DNA of 64,000 nucleotides, from assembly GCA_016716335.1 (NCBI GenBank), contig JADJWN010000005.1, positions 212,788 to 276,787 on the forward strand, written 5' to 3'. Origin of the DNA: Saprospiraceae bacterium (GTDB taxonomy: Bacteria > Bacteroidota > Bacteroidia > Chitinophagales > Saprospiraceae). Numbering within the stretch: position 1 is the first letter of the stretch; each line of letters opens with the position of its first letter. The position numbers were made by a program, and so were the translations under genes. This document shows, piece after piece, positions 10,414-20,967 of this stretch. A model generated the notes under the pieces. The model did no database searches and was not told where the DNA came from. It was given only the letters and a program-made list of their open reading frames with translations.

Positions 10414-11640
10414 ATGGTAAAAATGGCAAAGATATTTCAATCTCCCGCTTTTGGATTTTTGGCCATAGCATGCCTGATGGTGGGATTTTTGATATCCAAG
10501 ACTGTGTCCAATGTCGGCTTCCTTTTCGCCGGTTTATTTGTGATTGCCCGGGCAGAAAGCGCTGTAAAATGGATGAGGCATCCCTGGCTGATCACCTTTG
10601 GCCTACTGTCAGTATGGGTCATATTGGCAGATATGTACTGGAATGGGTGGGGATTTCTGCAGGGCAGAGGACTCATGAAAGCAGTGTTGTATTTGCTCCC
10701 GGTATTTGTCATGTCCTTTGCGCCGGATCAAAAATGGATAAACCGGGCACATTATCTCATCATAGGGTGCATGATCTGGTCATCTTTGTTCAGTCTGTGG
10801 CTGTATGGATCCTCTCTGGATCAGGTCAATCTGATGTATAAAACCGCCAAGGTAATCCGGACACTTGCTTATAAAGACCATATCAGAATAGGGTGGATGA
10901 CCGTCGTCAGTATGCTCCTGGCAGGATATACCTTCCTGCATGAAGATAACAGAAAAGTCAGAATTGCCCTGGGCCTCTATGTCCTTTTTCAGTTTGTCTT
11001 TCTTCATATTCTGGGATCCAAAATGGGCTTGATTACCCTCTATCTGAGTATTTTTATACTGATCACCATTATGGCTGTACGACACAATGCCCGGGGGCTG
11101 TGGTTGTTTCCTCTGTTAATTATTATCCCATATATTGCCTACAAAACCATACCCTCACTGACCGAAAGGGTCAATTATACCATATATGATTTCAATCATT
11201 ATATTAAAGGAGAATATAAAACAGGGCTGAGCGATGCTACCCGGATAAATTCGATAAAGGCCGGTATAGATATAATCCGCCAAAATCCCTGGAAAGGCAC
11301 AGGATTCATCGGTCTGGACAAAGCCACGGACGAATGGTACAATAAAAACCTGCCTGAACTGGCACCCTCAGACAGATTCATTCCGATCAGTGAGGTTTTG
11401 GTGTATTGGGCCGGGGGTGGTATCATAGGATTACTGATTATTTTGACCCATATCCTGCTGCCGTTTTTGTACCGGAAACTTCGTACCTCGGTTTGGTTTC
11501 TTACCTATTTTATTCCAATATCCCTGAGCCTTTGGGTAGAAACCCACTTTGAAAACCAGTTGCCACTCAGTATGTACGGGTTGATGACGGGATGGTTTTA
11601 TTACCTTGCTGTACGGTCTCAGGCCCGTATTAATCCATAA
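10414..11640 (+). CDS. O-antigen ligase/polymerase-like membrane protein
   Basis: The approximately 408-residue protein has about ten to twelve hydrophobic helices and one long outside loop (about residues 255-320) with GTGFIGLDKATDEWYN, the layout of the Wzy/WaaL (O-antigen ligase) superfamily. It probably acts on a polyprenyl-linked glycan at the inner membrane. I chose the ATG at 10414; a TTG at 10408 and ATG at 10423 are alternatives. It stands where rodA follows mrdA in many relatives, but it does not look like a SEDS protein. Substrate unknown. Confidence 0.75.
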   Translation: MVKMAKIFQSPAFGFLAIACLMVGFLISKTVSNVGFLFAGLFVIARAESAVKWMRHPWLITFGLLSVWVILADMYWNGWGFLQGRGLMKAVLYLLPVFVMSFAPDQKWINRAHYLIIGCMIWSSLFSLWLYGSSLDQVNLMYKTAKVIRTLAYKDHIRIGWMTVVSMLLAGYTFLHEDNRKVRIALGLYVLFQFVFLHILGSKMGLITLYLSIFILITIMAVRHNARGLWLFPLLIIIPYIAYKTIPSLTERVNYTIYDFNHYIKGEYKTGLSDATRINSIKAGIDIIRQNPWKGTGFIGLDKATDEWYNKNLPELAPSDRFIPISEVLVYWAGGGIIGLLIILTHILLPFLYRKLRTSVWFLTYFIPISLSLWVETHFENQLPLSMYGLMTGWFYYLAVRSQARINP

Positions 11641-13778
11641 CAAGCTCCATATCCGTTTTACGGGTACCCAGATCTGCTCCGGTAATTTTGACCTTCACAT
11701 GTTGACCGATAAAAAATTCCAGCCCTGAAATCCTTCCTTTAGCCTTGAAACCATGGTCGGAGATCAAAAAACGGTCAGGCAGACTGTCAAAGGGTACCAG
11801 ACCCTCCACCTTACTTTCCTTGAGTTCTACAAAAAAGCCTTTGTCAATCATACCTGAAATCACCCCTTCAAATACATCGCCGATATGGTAAAGAATGTAC
11901 TCGGTCTGCTTGTATTTTACGGATTCTCTCTCTGCATCGGTAGCCTTTCGCTCCTGCTGGGATATATAATGGGCCTGCTGCGAAAGTTTTTCCTTATCTG
12001 CCCGATATTCACCCCTGAGATTTTTTTCCAGAATACGATGTACCAGCACATCCGAATACCGGCGAATCGGCGAGGTGAAATGTGTGTAATACTCAAACCC
12101 CAGACCATAGTGCCCGATATTCTGCGTAGAATACTCAGCTTTAGCCATAGTACGGATACCCAGAGGAAGCAACAATGCCAGTGCATCATTTTCCTTTGCT
12201 GCTTCTGTCAGCCTGTTGAATGAATCTACGATATTCGACGGAGTGTCATACCTGAACTGAAACCCCAACTGTTTTGCAAACATGGCAAAATCATACAGTT
12301 TTTCGGGATTGGGCAGGTCGTGAACCCTGTAAATAAACGGAATCTCTGGAATGGATTTCTTTCCGACATACATAGCCACCCGCTTATTGGCCAGTAACAT
12401 GAAATCTTCAATCAGCATGTGGGCATCCTTACGCTCTTTTACATACAATCCCACCGGCTTGTTGTCTTCATCCAGAATAAATTGTACCTCTTCGGATTCG
12501 AAGCTGATAGACCCTTGGTCAAATCTTTCTTTTCTGAGTTTATGCGCAATTTTGTTGAGTGTAATAAGCTCCGGAGCGAAATCTCCCGTCCCGGTTTCAA
12601 GTACCTCCTGCGCCTCCTCGTAGGTAAAACGTCGGTCTGAGTGTATAATCGTCTTGCCAAACCATTCAGCTTTCAGATGGTACTCAGGATCAAATTCAAA
12701 TACTGCACTGAAGGTGTATTTATCTTCATGTGGATTGAGCGAGCACAGGTCATTAGACAGTTTTTCGGGAAGCATCGGACATACCCCTGTCCACCAGGTA
12801 AACAGAGGTCGATCGGGAAAAAGCCTCTTTGTCCAAAGCAGTGTTTTCCTGCATGAAGTGTGTGACATCGGCTATATGTACTCCTACCTCAATATTGCCG
12901 TTTTCCAGTACTCTGTAGGACAAGGCATCATCAAAATCCCGGGCGGTGAGCGGATCTATGGTAAAAGTAGTGACTGTCCTGAAGTCCCTTCTTCGGGCTA
13001 TTTCGGCTTCGGTGATTTCACCTTTTATACTTTCTGCTTCTGCAATGACTTCTTCGGGAAATTCCGGACTGAATCCATTGGCAAGGAGAATGGTGAGCAT
13101 AGCCATTTCATGCTCATCCGTTTTATCCACGATGCCGGTGACATATCCCCAGATGGATTTGTTCTGTCTCTTTCCCCATTCGGTGATTTCTACGGTGACT
13201 ATCTGGCCGTCTTTGGCATCACCGATGAGGCTGTTCTTTACATACACCTCAGGATAAAACCGCGTACTTTCAGGATATACGATGGCATATCTTTCGAAGG
13301 TACGCAGGGTGCCGATAATTTTTGTCAGGGATCTGCGGACTATTTCAACTACTTTTCCCTCCGGTCTTCTGCGCCGGGATGATGCATCTACCTCAATGCG
13401 CACTATATCCTTGTGCATGGCTCCGGCCAGATTTTTGGAAGGCACATAGACATCTTCCGGAAAGTCTGTCCCTGTGATGTATGCCGCTCCTGAACGGGTC
13501 ATGTCCACCACTCCCGTCAGCAGTATTTTTTTTCCGGCACCGGGTGTTTTTTTATCCGCACTTTTATTCCACTTGTAGGTATTGTCCGGCAATGTTTTGA
13601 CCTGACCCTGTCTGACGAGTTCTTCGAGTATCTCTTTGATAGCCAGCGGTGGATTGACTACATTGATTTTTCTCGATATGCTCAGCGGAGTAAATCCGGT
13701 GCGGGGACTTTTGCTCAATAATTTGATAATCTGGTTTTTCAGATCTTCCTTTTTGAGTTGTCTGGTCCTTCTTTTCAT
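11630..13778 (-). CDS. rnr: Ribonuclease R, frameshifted
   Basis: Processive 3'-5' exoribonuclease that degrades structured RNA. The first frame (from 13778) holds an N-terminal winged-helix region, cold-shock domains and the start of the RNB domain with DPLTARDFDDALS, which carries the metal-binding aspartates. The remainder of RNB (PMLPEKLSNDLCSLNP, then HYTHFTSPIRRYSDVLVHR-type sequence) and the C-terminal S1 domain are in the next frame. The break is at a C4 run, 12784-12787; one C fewer restores LVDRVCPMLPEK. Product about 715 residues. The 3' end overlaps the convergent ligase-like gene by 11 nt. Confidence 0.92.
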
Positions 13779-13864
13779 AGAAATTTATTTGTACTGGAAA
13801 CTGGTAAATACCGGGCTATATTATGATTGATATCTGATATCGGAGTTTTTGCCTGCATCAGCTT

Positions 13865-14356
13865 TTAATTATTTATCGCCCGATAATCACTGTCAAAAAT
13901 CAATTCGCCGTTGGCCAGTATTTCCATCGAGTACAATCTGGACCTGGCAGGATCGTAGTCTTTACCTTCTGTTTCATGTCCGGCTATGATATTTATGGTC
14001 AGGTCGGGCTCTATGCTTGCTATGGAGCGATTGATTTTGTCACCTTCCACAACGGTGGAGGCTATGACTTTTCTTGAAATAAAATTCCATTTTTTGTCCA
14101 ATGTAACGATCACATACTCATACCTGAGCAAACTACCCTTCCAGTACACCAATGCGGTAAAATGCTCCTGTGCCGGCAACCTGAAACAGGGAATAAACTC
14201 GGTAAATTCATCAATCTGCTGTTCCCATTGGGCAAGGTAGCTGTCTATCAGCTCCCGGGGCAGCATTTCATTTTCGCTCTCAAAGCTATCTTTCATTTCT
14301 TCCGTAAGCAATACCGGAAGCTCTATTTCAGGAAAAAATAACAGTAATGACTCCAT
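13865..14356 (-). CDS. Hypothetical protein, 163 residues
   Basis: I do not recognise the family. The sequence is acidic, has no signal peptide or membrane helix, and contains a central region (VYWKGSLLRYEYVIVTLDKK) of alternating beta pattern followed by SRLYSMEILANGELIF near the end. It starts 5 nt after the nadC stop on the same strand, so it is likely cotranscribed with nadC. The full uninterrupted frame and tight spacing argue that it is a real gene. Confidence 0.7.
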   Translation of the reverse strand: MESLLLFFPEIELPVLLTEEMKDSFESENEMLPRELIDSYLAQWEQQIDEFTEFIPCFRLPAQEHFTALVYWKGSLLRYEYVIVTLDKKWNFISRKVIASTVVEGDKINRSIASIEPDLTINIIAGHETEGKDYDPARSRLYSMEILANGELIFDSDYRAINN

Positions 14357-14361
14357 GATCC

Positions 14362-15216
14362 TTATTTAATGACTTTCAGGCTCATATCCAGACAACCGGC
14401 AGAATGTGTCAGTGCACCTACAGATATATAATCCACCCCGGTGAGGGCTATTTTTCGCACAGTCCTGAGTGTGACCCCACCGGAGGCTTCCGTCTCAAAT
14501 CTTTTGTCCACATGTGCCACGGCTTCCGCGAGAATGGGAAGTTCGAAGTTGTCAAACATGATGCGGGTAATACCACCCCGGTCCAGGACTTCCTGCACTT
14601 CTACCAGATTTCTGACTTCCACCGTGATCCCAAGATTGAGATTATTTTCCCTGAGGTAAGCATGCACCTTGTCAATAGCCCGGGAGATAGAACCACATGC
14701 ATCTACATGATTGTCCTTGATCATGATCCAGTCATAAAGTCCTACCCTGTAATTGGTGCAGCCTCCTATGCTTACGGCCCATTTTTCAAGAAAACGGATC
14801 AGAGGTGTGGTCTTGCGGGTATCCAGTATTTTTACTGGCAGGTCTTCCACCTCAAAAGCAAATCTGCTGCTGAGGGTGGCAATGCCGCTCATACGTTGCA
14901 TACTGTTCAAAATCAGCCTTTCGGCCATGAGGAGTGCCCGGGTATTGCATTCCACATAAAAGGCCACATCACCGTATTTGAAATCCGAGCCGTCAGGCAT
15001 GACCACTTCGATGATGCTTGAAGGATCTACATGTCTGAATATACTCTCTGCCAGTTGTACTCCGGCTATGACGCCTTCGTCCTTCACCAGCAGACGTGCC
15101 TTGGTACGGGACGATGCCGGGATACATGCCTGTGAAGTGTGATCGCCCGGACCTATATCCTCCTGCAATCCTGCTACGATAAAGTTGTGCAACTGCTCTG
15201 AATCTACTTTATACAT
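14362..15216 (-). CDS. nadC: Nicotinate-nucleotide pyrophosphorylase (carboxylating)
   Basis: The enzyme converts quinolinate and PRPP to nicotinate mononucleotide, CO2 and pyrophosphate in de novo NAD synthesis. The 284-residue length is standard. Recognisable segments are EDIGPGDHTSQA near the N-terminus, LILNSMQRMSGIAT, the active-site region ILDTRKTTPLIRFLEKWAV, IMIKDNHVDACGSI and the C-terminal GVDYISVGALTHSA. No nadA or nadB is nearby. Confidence 0.95.
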   Translation of the reverse strand: MYKVDSEQLHNFIVAGLQEDIGPGDHTSQACIPASSRTKARLLVKDEGVIAGVQLAESIFRHVDPSSIIEVVMPDGSDFKYGDVAFYVECNTRALLMAERLILNSMQRMSGIATLSSRFAFEVEDLPVKILDTRKTTPLIRFLEKWAVSIGGCTNYRVGLYDWIMIKDNHVDACGSISRAIDKVHAYLRENNLNLGITVEVRNLVEVQEVLDRGGITRIMFDNFELPILAEAVAHVDKRFETEASGGVTLRTVRKIALTGVDYISVGALTHSAGCLDMSLKVIK

Positions 15217-15529
15217 CCCATATATTATTTAAAAAACTGCCGCAAGTTACGGGATTGTAAGCCAAATAAAAAAAGCGGGGCGCATTTATTGGATGAGTTG
15301 TGGAACCGGATAATTGTACAACACTGTGCAAACAGGTTTATTCCGGATTGATCGGTTGATTGCAGGCATAAATTGCTTCAAAGTATGAGTGGCGCTGCAA
15401 ACTATGGTGTGAAGGCCGTATTGATTAAAAAATGTTTGTATCCCGGGCTTTTATGTAAATCGTTATCCGGATTATTCCGGCTCTGATACTGACAGATGCG
15501 GCAGTCAGTTATTATCTGCTCCATTCCGT
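15217..15529. other. Intergenic region without recognised feature
   Basis: This 313-nt stretch lies between the nadC start and the end of the ABC-F gene. I see no ORF with family likeness, no strong hairpin and no clear promoter. It must contain the nadC promoter. Confidence 0.5.
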
Positions 15530-17387
15530 TCAGATGGATTCTGACATTTCAAGCCACTTCATTTCTTTTTCATCTAATTGTTCCTGAACAAGTTTGAGTT
15601 TTTCAGACCACTCCATGATTTCGGCCGGTGAGAGGTCGGGATTTTCAAATTTCAGGTTGATTTCGGTTTTCTGATTTTCCAGCTTCTGGATTTCCTTTTC
15701 CAGTTTTTGCAGTTCTTTGCGTTGCTCAAACTGTATTTTATTCTGACTTGCCTCTTTCTTCGGGCTGTCTGATCCGGTATCCGATGTCGGCCCGGAGCTT
15801 TTCTCCCCGGATTTTTGTAAAGCTCTGTATTCTGAATAACTGCCGTTAAAATCTTTGATTTTGCCGTTTCCTTCAAACACAAAAATGTGGTCCACCAGCC
15901 TGTCCATAAAATAACGGTCATGTGTCACAATAATCAGACAGCCTGGAAAATCCATGAGGTAATCCTCCAGTACATTGAGGGTAAGGATATCAAGATCATT
16001 GGTGGGCTCGTCCAGAATCAGAAAATTGGGGTTTTTCATCAGTATGGTGAGCAGGTACAGTCTCCGTTTTTCGCCACCGCTCAGCTGTGACACATACACC
16101 CTTTGCTGCGATCTGGGAAAAAGAAATCTCTCCAGCAGGGATTCGGCGCTCAATTTCTGGCCTTTCTCCATGGGAATGTACTCTGCAATATCCCTGATCA
16201 CGTCCAGCACGGTCTTGTCTTCATTGAGTACAAGGCCTTCCTGATCATAATACCCCTGCACTAAGGTGTCACCGGCTACTATTTTTCCGGTATCCGGGGG
16301 CAAACTCTGCGTGATAAGTTTGAGAAAAGTGGATTTTCCCGAACCGTTGGGGCCGACAATGCCCACCCTTTCACCTTTCTTGAATTTATAGCTGAAAGGC
16401 TCCAGTATTTTTTTATTTCCAAAGTTTTTCGAAATATTATGCAGTTCCAGGATTTTCGATCCCAACCTTGACGCCTGAATATTGATCTGCATATCTTCCT
16501 GCACTGTTCCTGATTTGGCTCTGGATTCGATTTCATAAAATTCATCGATCCGTGATTTGGCTTTGGTTGTCCGGGCCTGTGGCTGTCTGCGCATCCATTC
16601 CAGTTCACGGGCATAGAGTTTTTTGGTCTTCTCGAGATTGGCAGCCTGATTGAGCATACGGGCCTCCTTTTTCTCGAGATATGCGGCATAATTTCCCCTG
16701 TAAACATAGATATTCCCCTGGTCAAGCTCTATAATCTCATTACACACATTGTCCAGAAAATAACGGTCATGTGTCACCATAAACAAGGTGAGGTTGGGCC
16801 TCTGAAGGAAAGTCTCGAGCCATTCTATCATCTCAATGTCCAGATGGTTGGTCGGTTCATCGAGTATCAGAAAATCAGGGTCATCTATCAGAATGCCTGC
16901 CAGGGCCAGTCTCTTTCGCTGCCCTCCGGACATAGTGCCGGTTTTCTGTTGCAGGTCCTGAATCTTCAGACGAAACAGTATCTCCTTGATGGAGGCTTCC
17001 TTATCCCATGCCTTGAGGTCATCCATCAGAGCAGCGGCCTTTTGTATGGCTTCATCATTGCCGCTTAACAGGGCATTTTCATAGTCGCGGATTGCTTTAA
17101 TGGCCGGATTGTCCGAATCAAATATCGTCTCCATGACTAGCCCCGGGATCAAACTGAGGGTCCTGATTCAAAAAAGAAATATGTATTCCTTTGGCAAACT
17201 GAATTCTCGCATTTTCTCCTTCGGCACCTTCTTCACCTGCTATCACTCTGAGCAGTGTGGTTTTGCCGGATCCGTTTTTGGCAATGAGGGCAATTTTGTC
17301 CCCCTTATTTACGGAGAGCTGTATATTTTTGAAAAGGATTTTTTCCCCGTATGATCTGGTTACATTTTCGAGACTCAGATATTGCAT
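15530..17387 (-). CDS. ABC-F family ATPase (Uup/EttA-like), frameshifted
   Basis: Ribosome-associated or DNA-structure ABC-F protein without membrane domains. The first frame (from 17387) carries Walker A of domain 1, AKNGSGKTTLL. The second holds signature SGGQRKRLALAG and Walker B FLILDEPTNHLD of domain 1, the second Walker A GPNGSGKSTFLKL, signature LSGGEKRRLYL and FLILDEPTNDLD, then an acidic linker and a C-terminal coiled coil (about the last 75 residues), the Uup-like arrangement. The break sits in the CCCCGGG at 17141-17147, where one base too many is present; removing it restores QFDPGLVMETIFD. Total about 618 residues. Confidence 0.9.
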
Positions 17388-17633
17388 TACCTATATTCAG
17401 ATTTATAAAACAGCGGACGAAGATAGTCTTTTGGTACCACCTGATAATTATAAAAATGGTTTGAATTGGAATAATGTTCACCCTTAGTGTTAATAAACCC
17501 GGTTTCAATTTTTTTATCCATCATTGTGAATGATGCCTGATGATAGATCATTTTTTATATTTTTGAAGTCTTTATTTTGGATTAACCCGATTTCAGGGCT
17601 AATGAAGAAAGTACGGAGTTCTTCAGAATCCAA

Positions 17634-18857
17634 ATGCATTCTTTTTATAACTGGTGTATGAATCACATTGTCCAACTTCTGTCAGCCACGGCCATCATCC
17701 TTTTATGCTGCCAATGCAGCCCTAAGAATCCTTTGGCCCGATTGATCAGGCAAGATCCGGAATTATATCGTATCGCCTCTGACAGTCAATACGAGGTACA
17801 GGTACTTTACACCACAATCAGCAAGAAAAACGGTAAGATGCAATCCTATGCCTGGAATGTAAATGCGGAACAATACTTCTATCCTGCGAGTACCGTCAAA
17901 ATGCCGGTAGCATTCCTCACCCTGCAGAAGATCAGGCAACTGCAACGCTCCGGCATAGATGTGCACATAGACGATGATATGCTTACAGCCCAAAGCAGGG
18001 AGGCACAAAGCCCGGCTTTTTCCGACAGCACTACTGTGTCAGGAAAGCCAAACATCAGACGATATATCGAAAAAATTTTTGCCGTCAGTGACAATGACGC
18101 CTACAATCGCCTGTATGAACTGCTGGGGGCTGACTACATCAATCAATCACTGTACAAACTGGGACTGAACCGGGGTACAGTAATCAACCACAGAGTAGGA
18201 GTAAGCGGCTATAATTATGAAGAAAACAGACATACCAACAATATCCGGTTTTTCAGAAATGGGCAGATGCTCTATGACAAACCAGCCATGAGAGACAGTA
18301 CCGACTGGAAGCACAAAGCCAAAGGAGCTGTCAAAGGTATAGGCTATATAGACAGCCATGACAGTCTGGTGATGCAGCCATTTGACTTCAGTCTGAAGAA
18401 CTTTTACAGTCTCCCTGATATGGAAGGTACCCTTATGCGTATCTTTCATCCTGAAAGATTCAATCCGGATCAGCGTTTTGATATCACAGAGGCAGACCTG
18501 GAATTGCTGAAGAAAGCTATGTCCTATCCGCCCACTGCCTATCCCTTTTACAGAACAGACAGCAGTTTTCACAAGAATTATGTAAAGTTTCTGATACATG
18601 GTGCCCTTAATGATTCAGGAATATCGGATGAAGTGAAAATCTATAATAAAGTGGGCAATGCCTATGGCTATCTGATAGATTGTGCTTACATAGAGGACAA
18701 ACGATCGGGCCGGTCATTTTATCTCACAGCCGTGATACACGTAAACAAAAATCAGATATATAATGACGGGGTGTATGAATATGATCAGACCGGGCTTCCT
18801 TTTCTGGCAAGGCTGGGACAGAAGGTGCTGGAATATGAAAGAAGTCTTAAAGATTAA
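17634..18857 (+). CDS. Beta-lactamase-fold serine hydrolase, lipoprotein
   Basis: The 407-residue product has a hydrophobic N-terminal signal ending in a cysteine cluster (LLCCQCS), suggesting a lipoprotein. It shows class-A beta-lactamase fold motifs: STVK (Ser86-Lys89) as SxxK and SDN at residues 152-154. The usual KTG is not evident; the matching region may be YNKVGNAYGYLID. Loss of KTG and the long C-terminal part suggest a peptidoglycan-related or other serine hydrolase rather than a resistance enzyme. An alternative ATG at 17658 gives a more compact signal peptide. Monocistronic. Confidence 0.75.
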   Translation: MHSFYNWCMNHIVQLLSATAIILLCCQCSPKNPLARLIRQDPELYRIASDSQYEVQVLYTTISKKNGKMQSYAWNVNAEQYFYPASTVKMPVAFLTLQKIRQLQRSGIDVHIDDDMLTAQSREAQSPAFSDSTTVSGKPNIRRYIEKIFAVSDNDAYNRLYELLGADYINQSLYKLGLNRGTVINHRVGVSGYNYEENRHTNNIRFFRNGQMLYDKPAMRDSTDWKHKAKGAVKGIGYIDSHDSLVMQPFDFSLKNFYSLPDMEGTLMRIFHPERFNPDQRFDITEADLELLKKAMSYPPTAYPFYRTDSSFHKNYVKFLIHGALNDSGISDEVKIYNKVGNAYGYLIDCAYIEDKRSGRSFYLTAVIHVNKNQIYNDGVYEYDQTGLPFLARLGQKVLEYERSLKD

Positions 18858-19218
18858 GCAGAAAACTACCTGTCAGCAAAATTTGAAGAGCTGTGTTACA
18901 TAAACCGTGATTGTACTCTGGTAAATCTATTACGGACTTATTTGCCGGATAAATAACTTCGCCCATCGACTAAAGCCCATGATTACACATTCCTTTGGAA
19001 ATTTTCCTACGGACTGAATATTTGACCATTTTATGGGCATACATAGAAAACTGTGATTTGAAATAATTACAAATCATTCATAATCAATAAAATAAGCTTC
19101 GGACTTAAATTACTATATTGCCATTTTAAGACTCATCACGAAGTTCTAATGCATAGTACCGGTAAAAAAAGCGCATAATCCTTGCAACATTTGTCAAATT
19201 ATCGTTGTTTTGCAAATA
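18858..19218. other. Intergenic region upstream of the tyrosine-catabolic operon
   Basis: About 360 nt, AT-rich, no recognisable ORF. The last 20 nt lead into the palindromic operator candidate. No clear TAnnTTTG promoter was found. Confidence 0.4.
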
Positions 19219-19232
19219 ATTAGTACACTAAT
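19219..19232. promoter_or_regulatory. Candidate MarR-type operator
   Basis: ATTAGT and ACTAAT form a perfect 6-bp inverted repeat with a 2-nt spacer, flanked by further A/T-rich partial symmetry. It sits immediately upstream of the MarR-family gene start at 19240. MarR dimers bind short palindromes of this shape, so autoregulation and control of hmgA-hpd is a reasonable inference. Confidence 0.6.
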
Positions 19233-19239
19233 AATTGTT

Positions 19240-19707
19240 ATGCACAATATAGCTGCAAAAAGCCCTTCAGCCAAGCGAATCGAAATGTCGGGATTATTAA
19301 TAGAGAAAACGGCCAAACTCTTCAAGCTTTCCTTTGCAAGACAGCTGATGATGCATCCGGAGATAGATATTACGGTGGATCAATGGGTCATCATACAACT
19401 TTTATATAAGCATGGAGAGATGAGTCAGCAGGATCTGGCGGAACAATCTTTTAAGGATGCCCTGACTGTCACCAGAATCATAGACCTGCTGGAGAATAAG
19501 AATTACGTACTCAGGGTTTCGGACCCCGGCGACAGACGTAAATTTATCATAAGGCTTACTGGTGAAGGGGCAGCTATGCATGCCAGAGTGCTCCCCATAC
19601 TGGAGGAATTCAGAAATGAAAGTTATGCAGGGCTGAGTAACGAAGAACTCGGCACTCTGGAATACATACTCAATAAAATATTTACCAATCTATCAAAAAC
19701 AGCTTAA
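19240..19707 (+). CDS. MarR-family transcriptional regulator
   Basis: A 155-residue winged-helix regulator. The recognition region ELQLLYKHGEMSQQDLAEQS-like helix-turn-helix lies near residues 58-80, followed by the wing with VSDPGDRRKFIIRLTGEG, the classic MarR DxRxxxxxLT signature. I start it at the ATG at 19240, because the frame upstream runs through the operator palindrome and has only a TTG. It is 10 nt before hmgA and in the same direction, so it probably senses an aromatic intermediate such as homogentisate and represses the operon. The ligand is inferred. Confidence 0.88.
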   Translation: MHNIAAKSPSAKRIEMSGLLIEKTAKLFKLSFARQLMMHPEIDITVDQWVIIQLLYKHGEMSQQDLAEQSFKDALTVTRIIDLLENKNYVLRVSDPGDRRKFIIRLTGEGAAMHARVLPILEEFRNESYAGLSNEELGTLEYILNKIFTNLSKTA

Positions 19708-19717
19708 ATCCATACAT

Positions 19718-20872
19718 ATGCATTACTATTCCTTAGGAAAAATTCCCCACAAGAGACACATACAGTTTCGCAAGCCGGATGGCGGTCTGTACAGCGAACA
19801 GCTCTTTTCGACCGAAGGCTTCAGTGACCTGTATTCCATACTGTATCACAACCATCCGCCAACCCTGATAACTCAGATTGGAGATCCTGTTTCGGTAGCA
19901 CCTGTCACCATTCATGATAAACAACTGAAACACCGGAGTCTGAAAGGATTTGACATCATGCCGGAAGACGATTTTCTCGACAGCAGAAAACCGGTGCTCG
20001 TCAATAATGACTGCAAAATCATTCTGGCCGCACCTCGCAGGAGTATGGAAGATTACTTCTATAAAAATGCTGATGCGGATGAATGCATTTTTGTTCATGT
20101 GGGAAGTGGTACACTGAAGACCATGTATGGTGATATACGCTTTGAATATGGAGATTATCTTGTCATACCAAGAGGCACCATTTATCAGATGGAGTTTGAC
20201 ACACCTGACAACAGACTGTTTATTGTAGAGTCCACCTCTCCCATCATGACTCCGCGACGATACCGGAATGAATTCGGGCAATTGATGGAGCACTCGCCAT
20301 TCTGTGAGCGGGATATCCGCAAACCCAATGTACTGGCTACTTATGATGAAAAAGGAGATTTTCTGTTGTACATCAAAAAACAGGACAATCTCTATCCCTA
20401 TCACTACAAATCCCACCCTTTTGATGTGGTAGGCTGGGACGGATATTTATATCCTTATGCTTTTTCCATCCACAATTTTGAGCCCATCACCGGCAGGGTG
20501 CATTTGCCACCGCCTATTCATCAGACCTTTGAGACCAGAGGATTTGTGATGTGTTCATTTGTACCCAGGCTGTATGACTACCATCCTCTGGCTATACCTG
20601 CACCTTACAACCACAGCAATATCGACAGCGATGAGGTATTGTATTATGTGGATGGCGATTTTATGAGCCGCAAACATGTGGAGAAAGGACAGATCACCCT
20701 CCATCCCGGAGGTATCCCACACGGTCCGCATCCCGGTACGGTAGAAAAGAGTATAGGTGCCAAAGAAACCCATGAACTTGCAGTAATGGTAGATACATTC
20801 CGGCCTTTGCTCATGACTACCTATGCCGCAGAGATCGAAGATGAAGATTATGCTCTGAGCTGGTTGTCATAA
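19718..20872 (+). CDS. hmgA: Homogentisate 1,2-dioxygenase
   Basis: Fe(II) enzyme that opens the homogentisate ring to maleylacetoacetate in tyrosine/phenylalanine breakdown. The 384-residue cupin-type protein matches the family at KRHIQFRKPDGGLYSEQLF near the N-terminus and in the C-terminal metal-binding part, with NHSNIDSDEVLYYVDGDF and HPGGIPHGPHPGTVE. It lies between the MarR regulator and hpd, its pathway partner. The start has a clean 10-nt spacer after marR. Confidence 0.95.
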   Translation: MHYYSLGKIPHKRHIQFRKPDGGLYSEQLFSTEGFSDLYSILYHNHPPTLITQIGDPVSVAPVTIHDKQLKHRSLKGFDIMPEDDFLDSRKPVLVNNDCKIILAAPRRSMEDYFYKNADADECIFVHVGSGTLKTMYGDIRFEYGDYLVIPRGTIYQMEFDTPDNRLFIVESTSPIMTPRRYRNEFGQLMEHSPFCERDIRKPNVLATYDEKGDFLLYIKKQDNLYPYHYKSHPFDVVGWDGYLYPYAFSIHNFEPITGRVHLPPPIHQTFETRGFVMCSFVPRLYDYHPLAIPAPYNHSNIDSDEVLYYVDGDFMSRKHVEKGQITLHPGGIPHGPHPGTVEKSIGAKETHELAVMVDTFRPLLMTTYAAEIEDEDYALSWLS

Positions 20873-20967
20873 TAAGTGGCAAGCCAAATAGTGCAAAACT
20901 TGATAGCTGTTCATTGTAAATACCAGTCTTTAAAAAAATACAATTCACCAATTAAACAATAATAAAA

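Noticed and set aside
17634..18857. Class-A beta-lactamase resistance gene
   Set aside because: SxxK and SDN are present, but KTG is missing and the protein is much longer than class-A enzymes, so a general serine-hydrolase call is safer.
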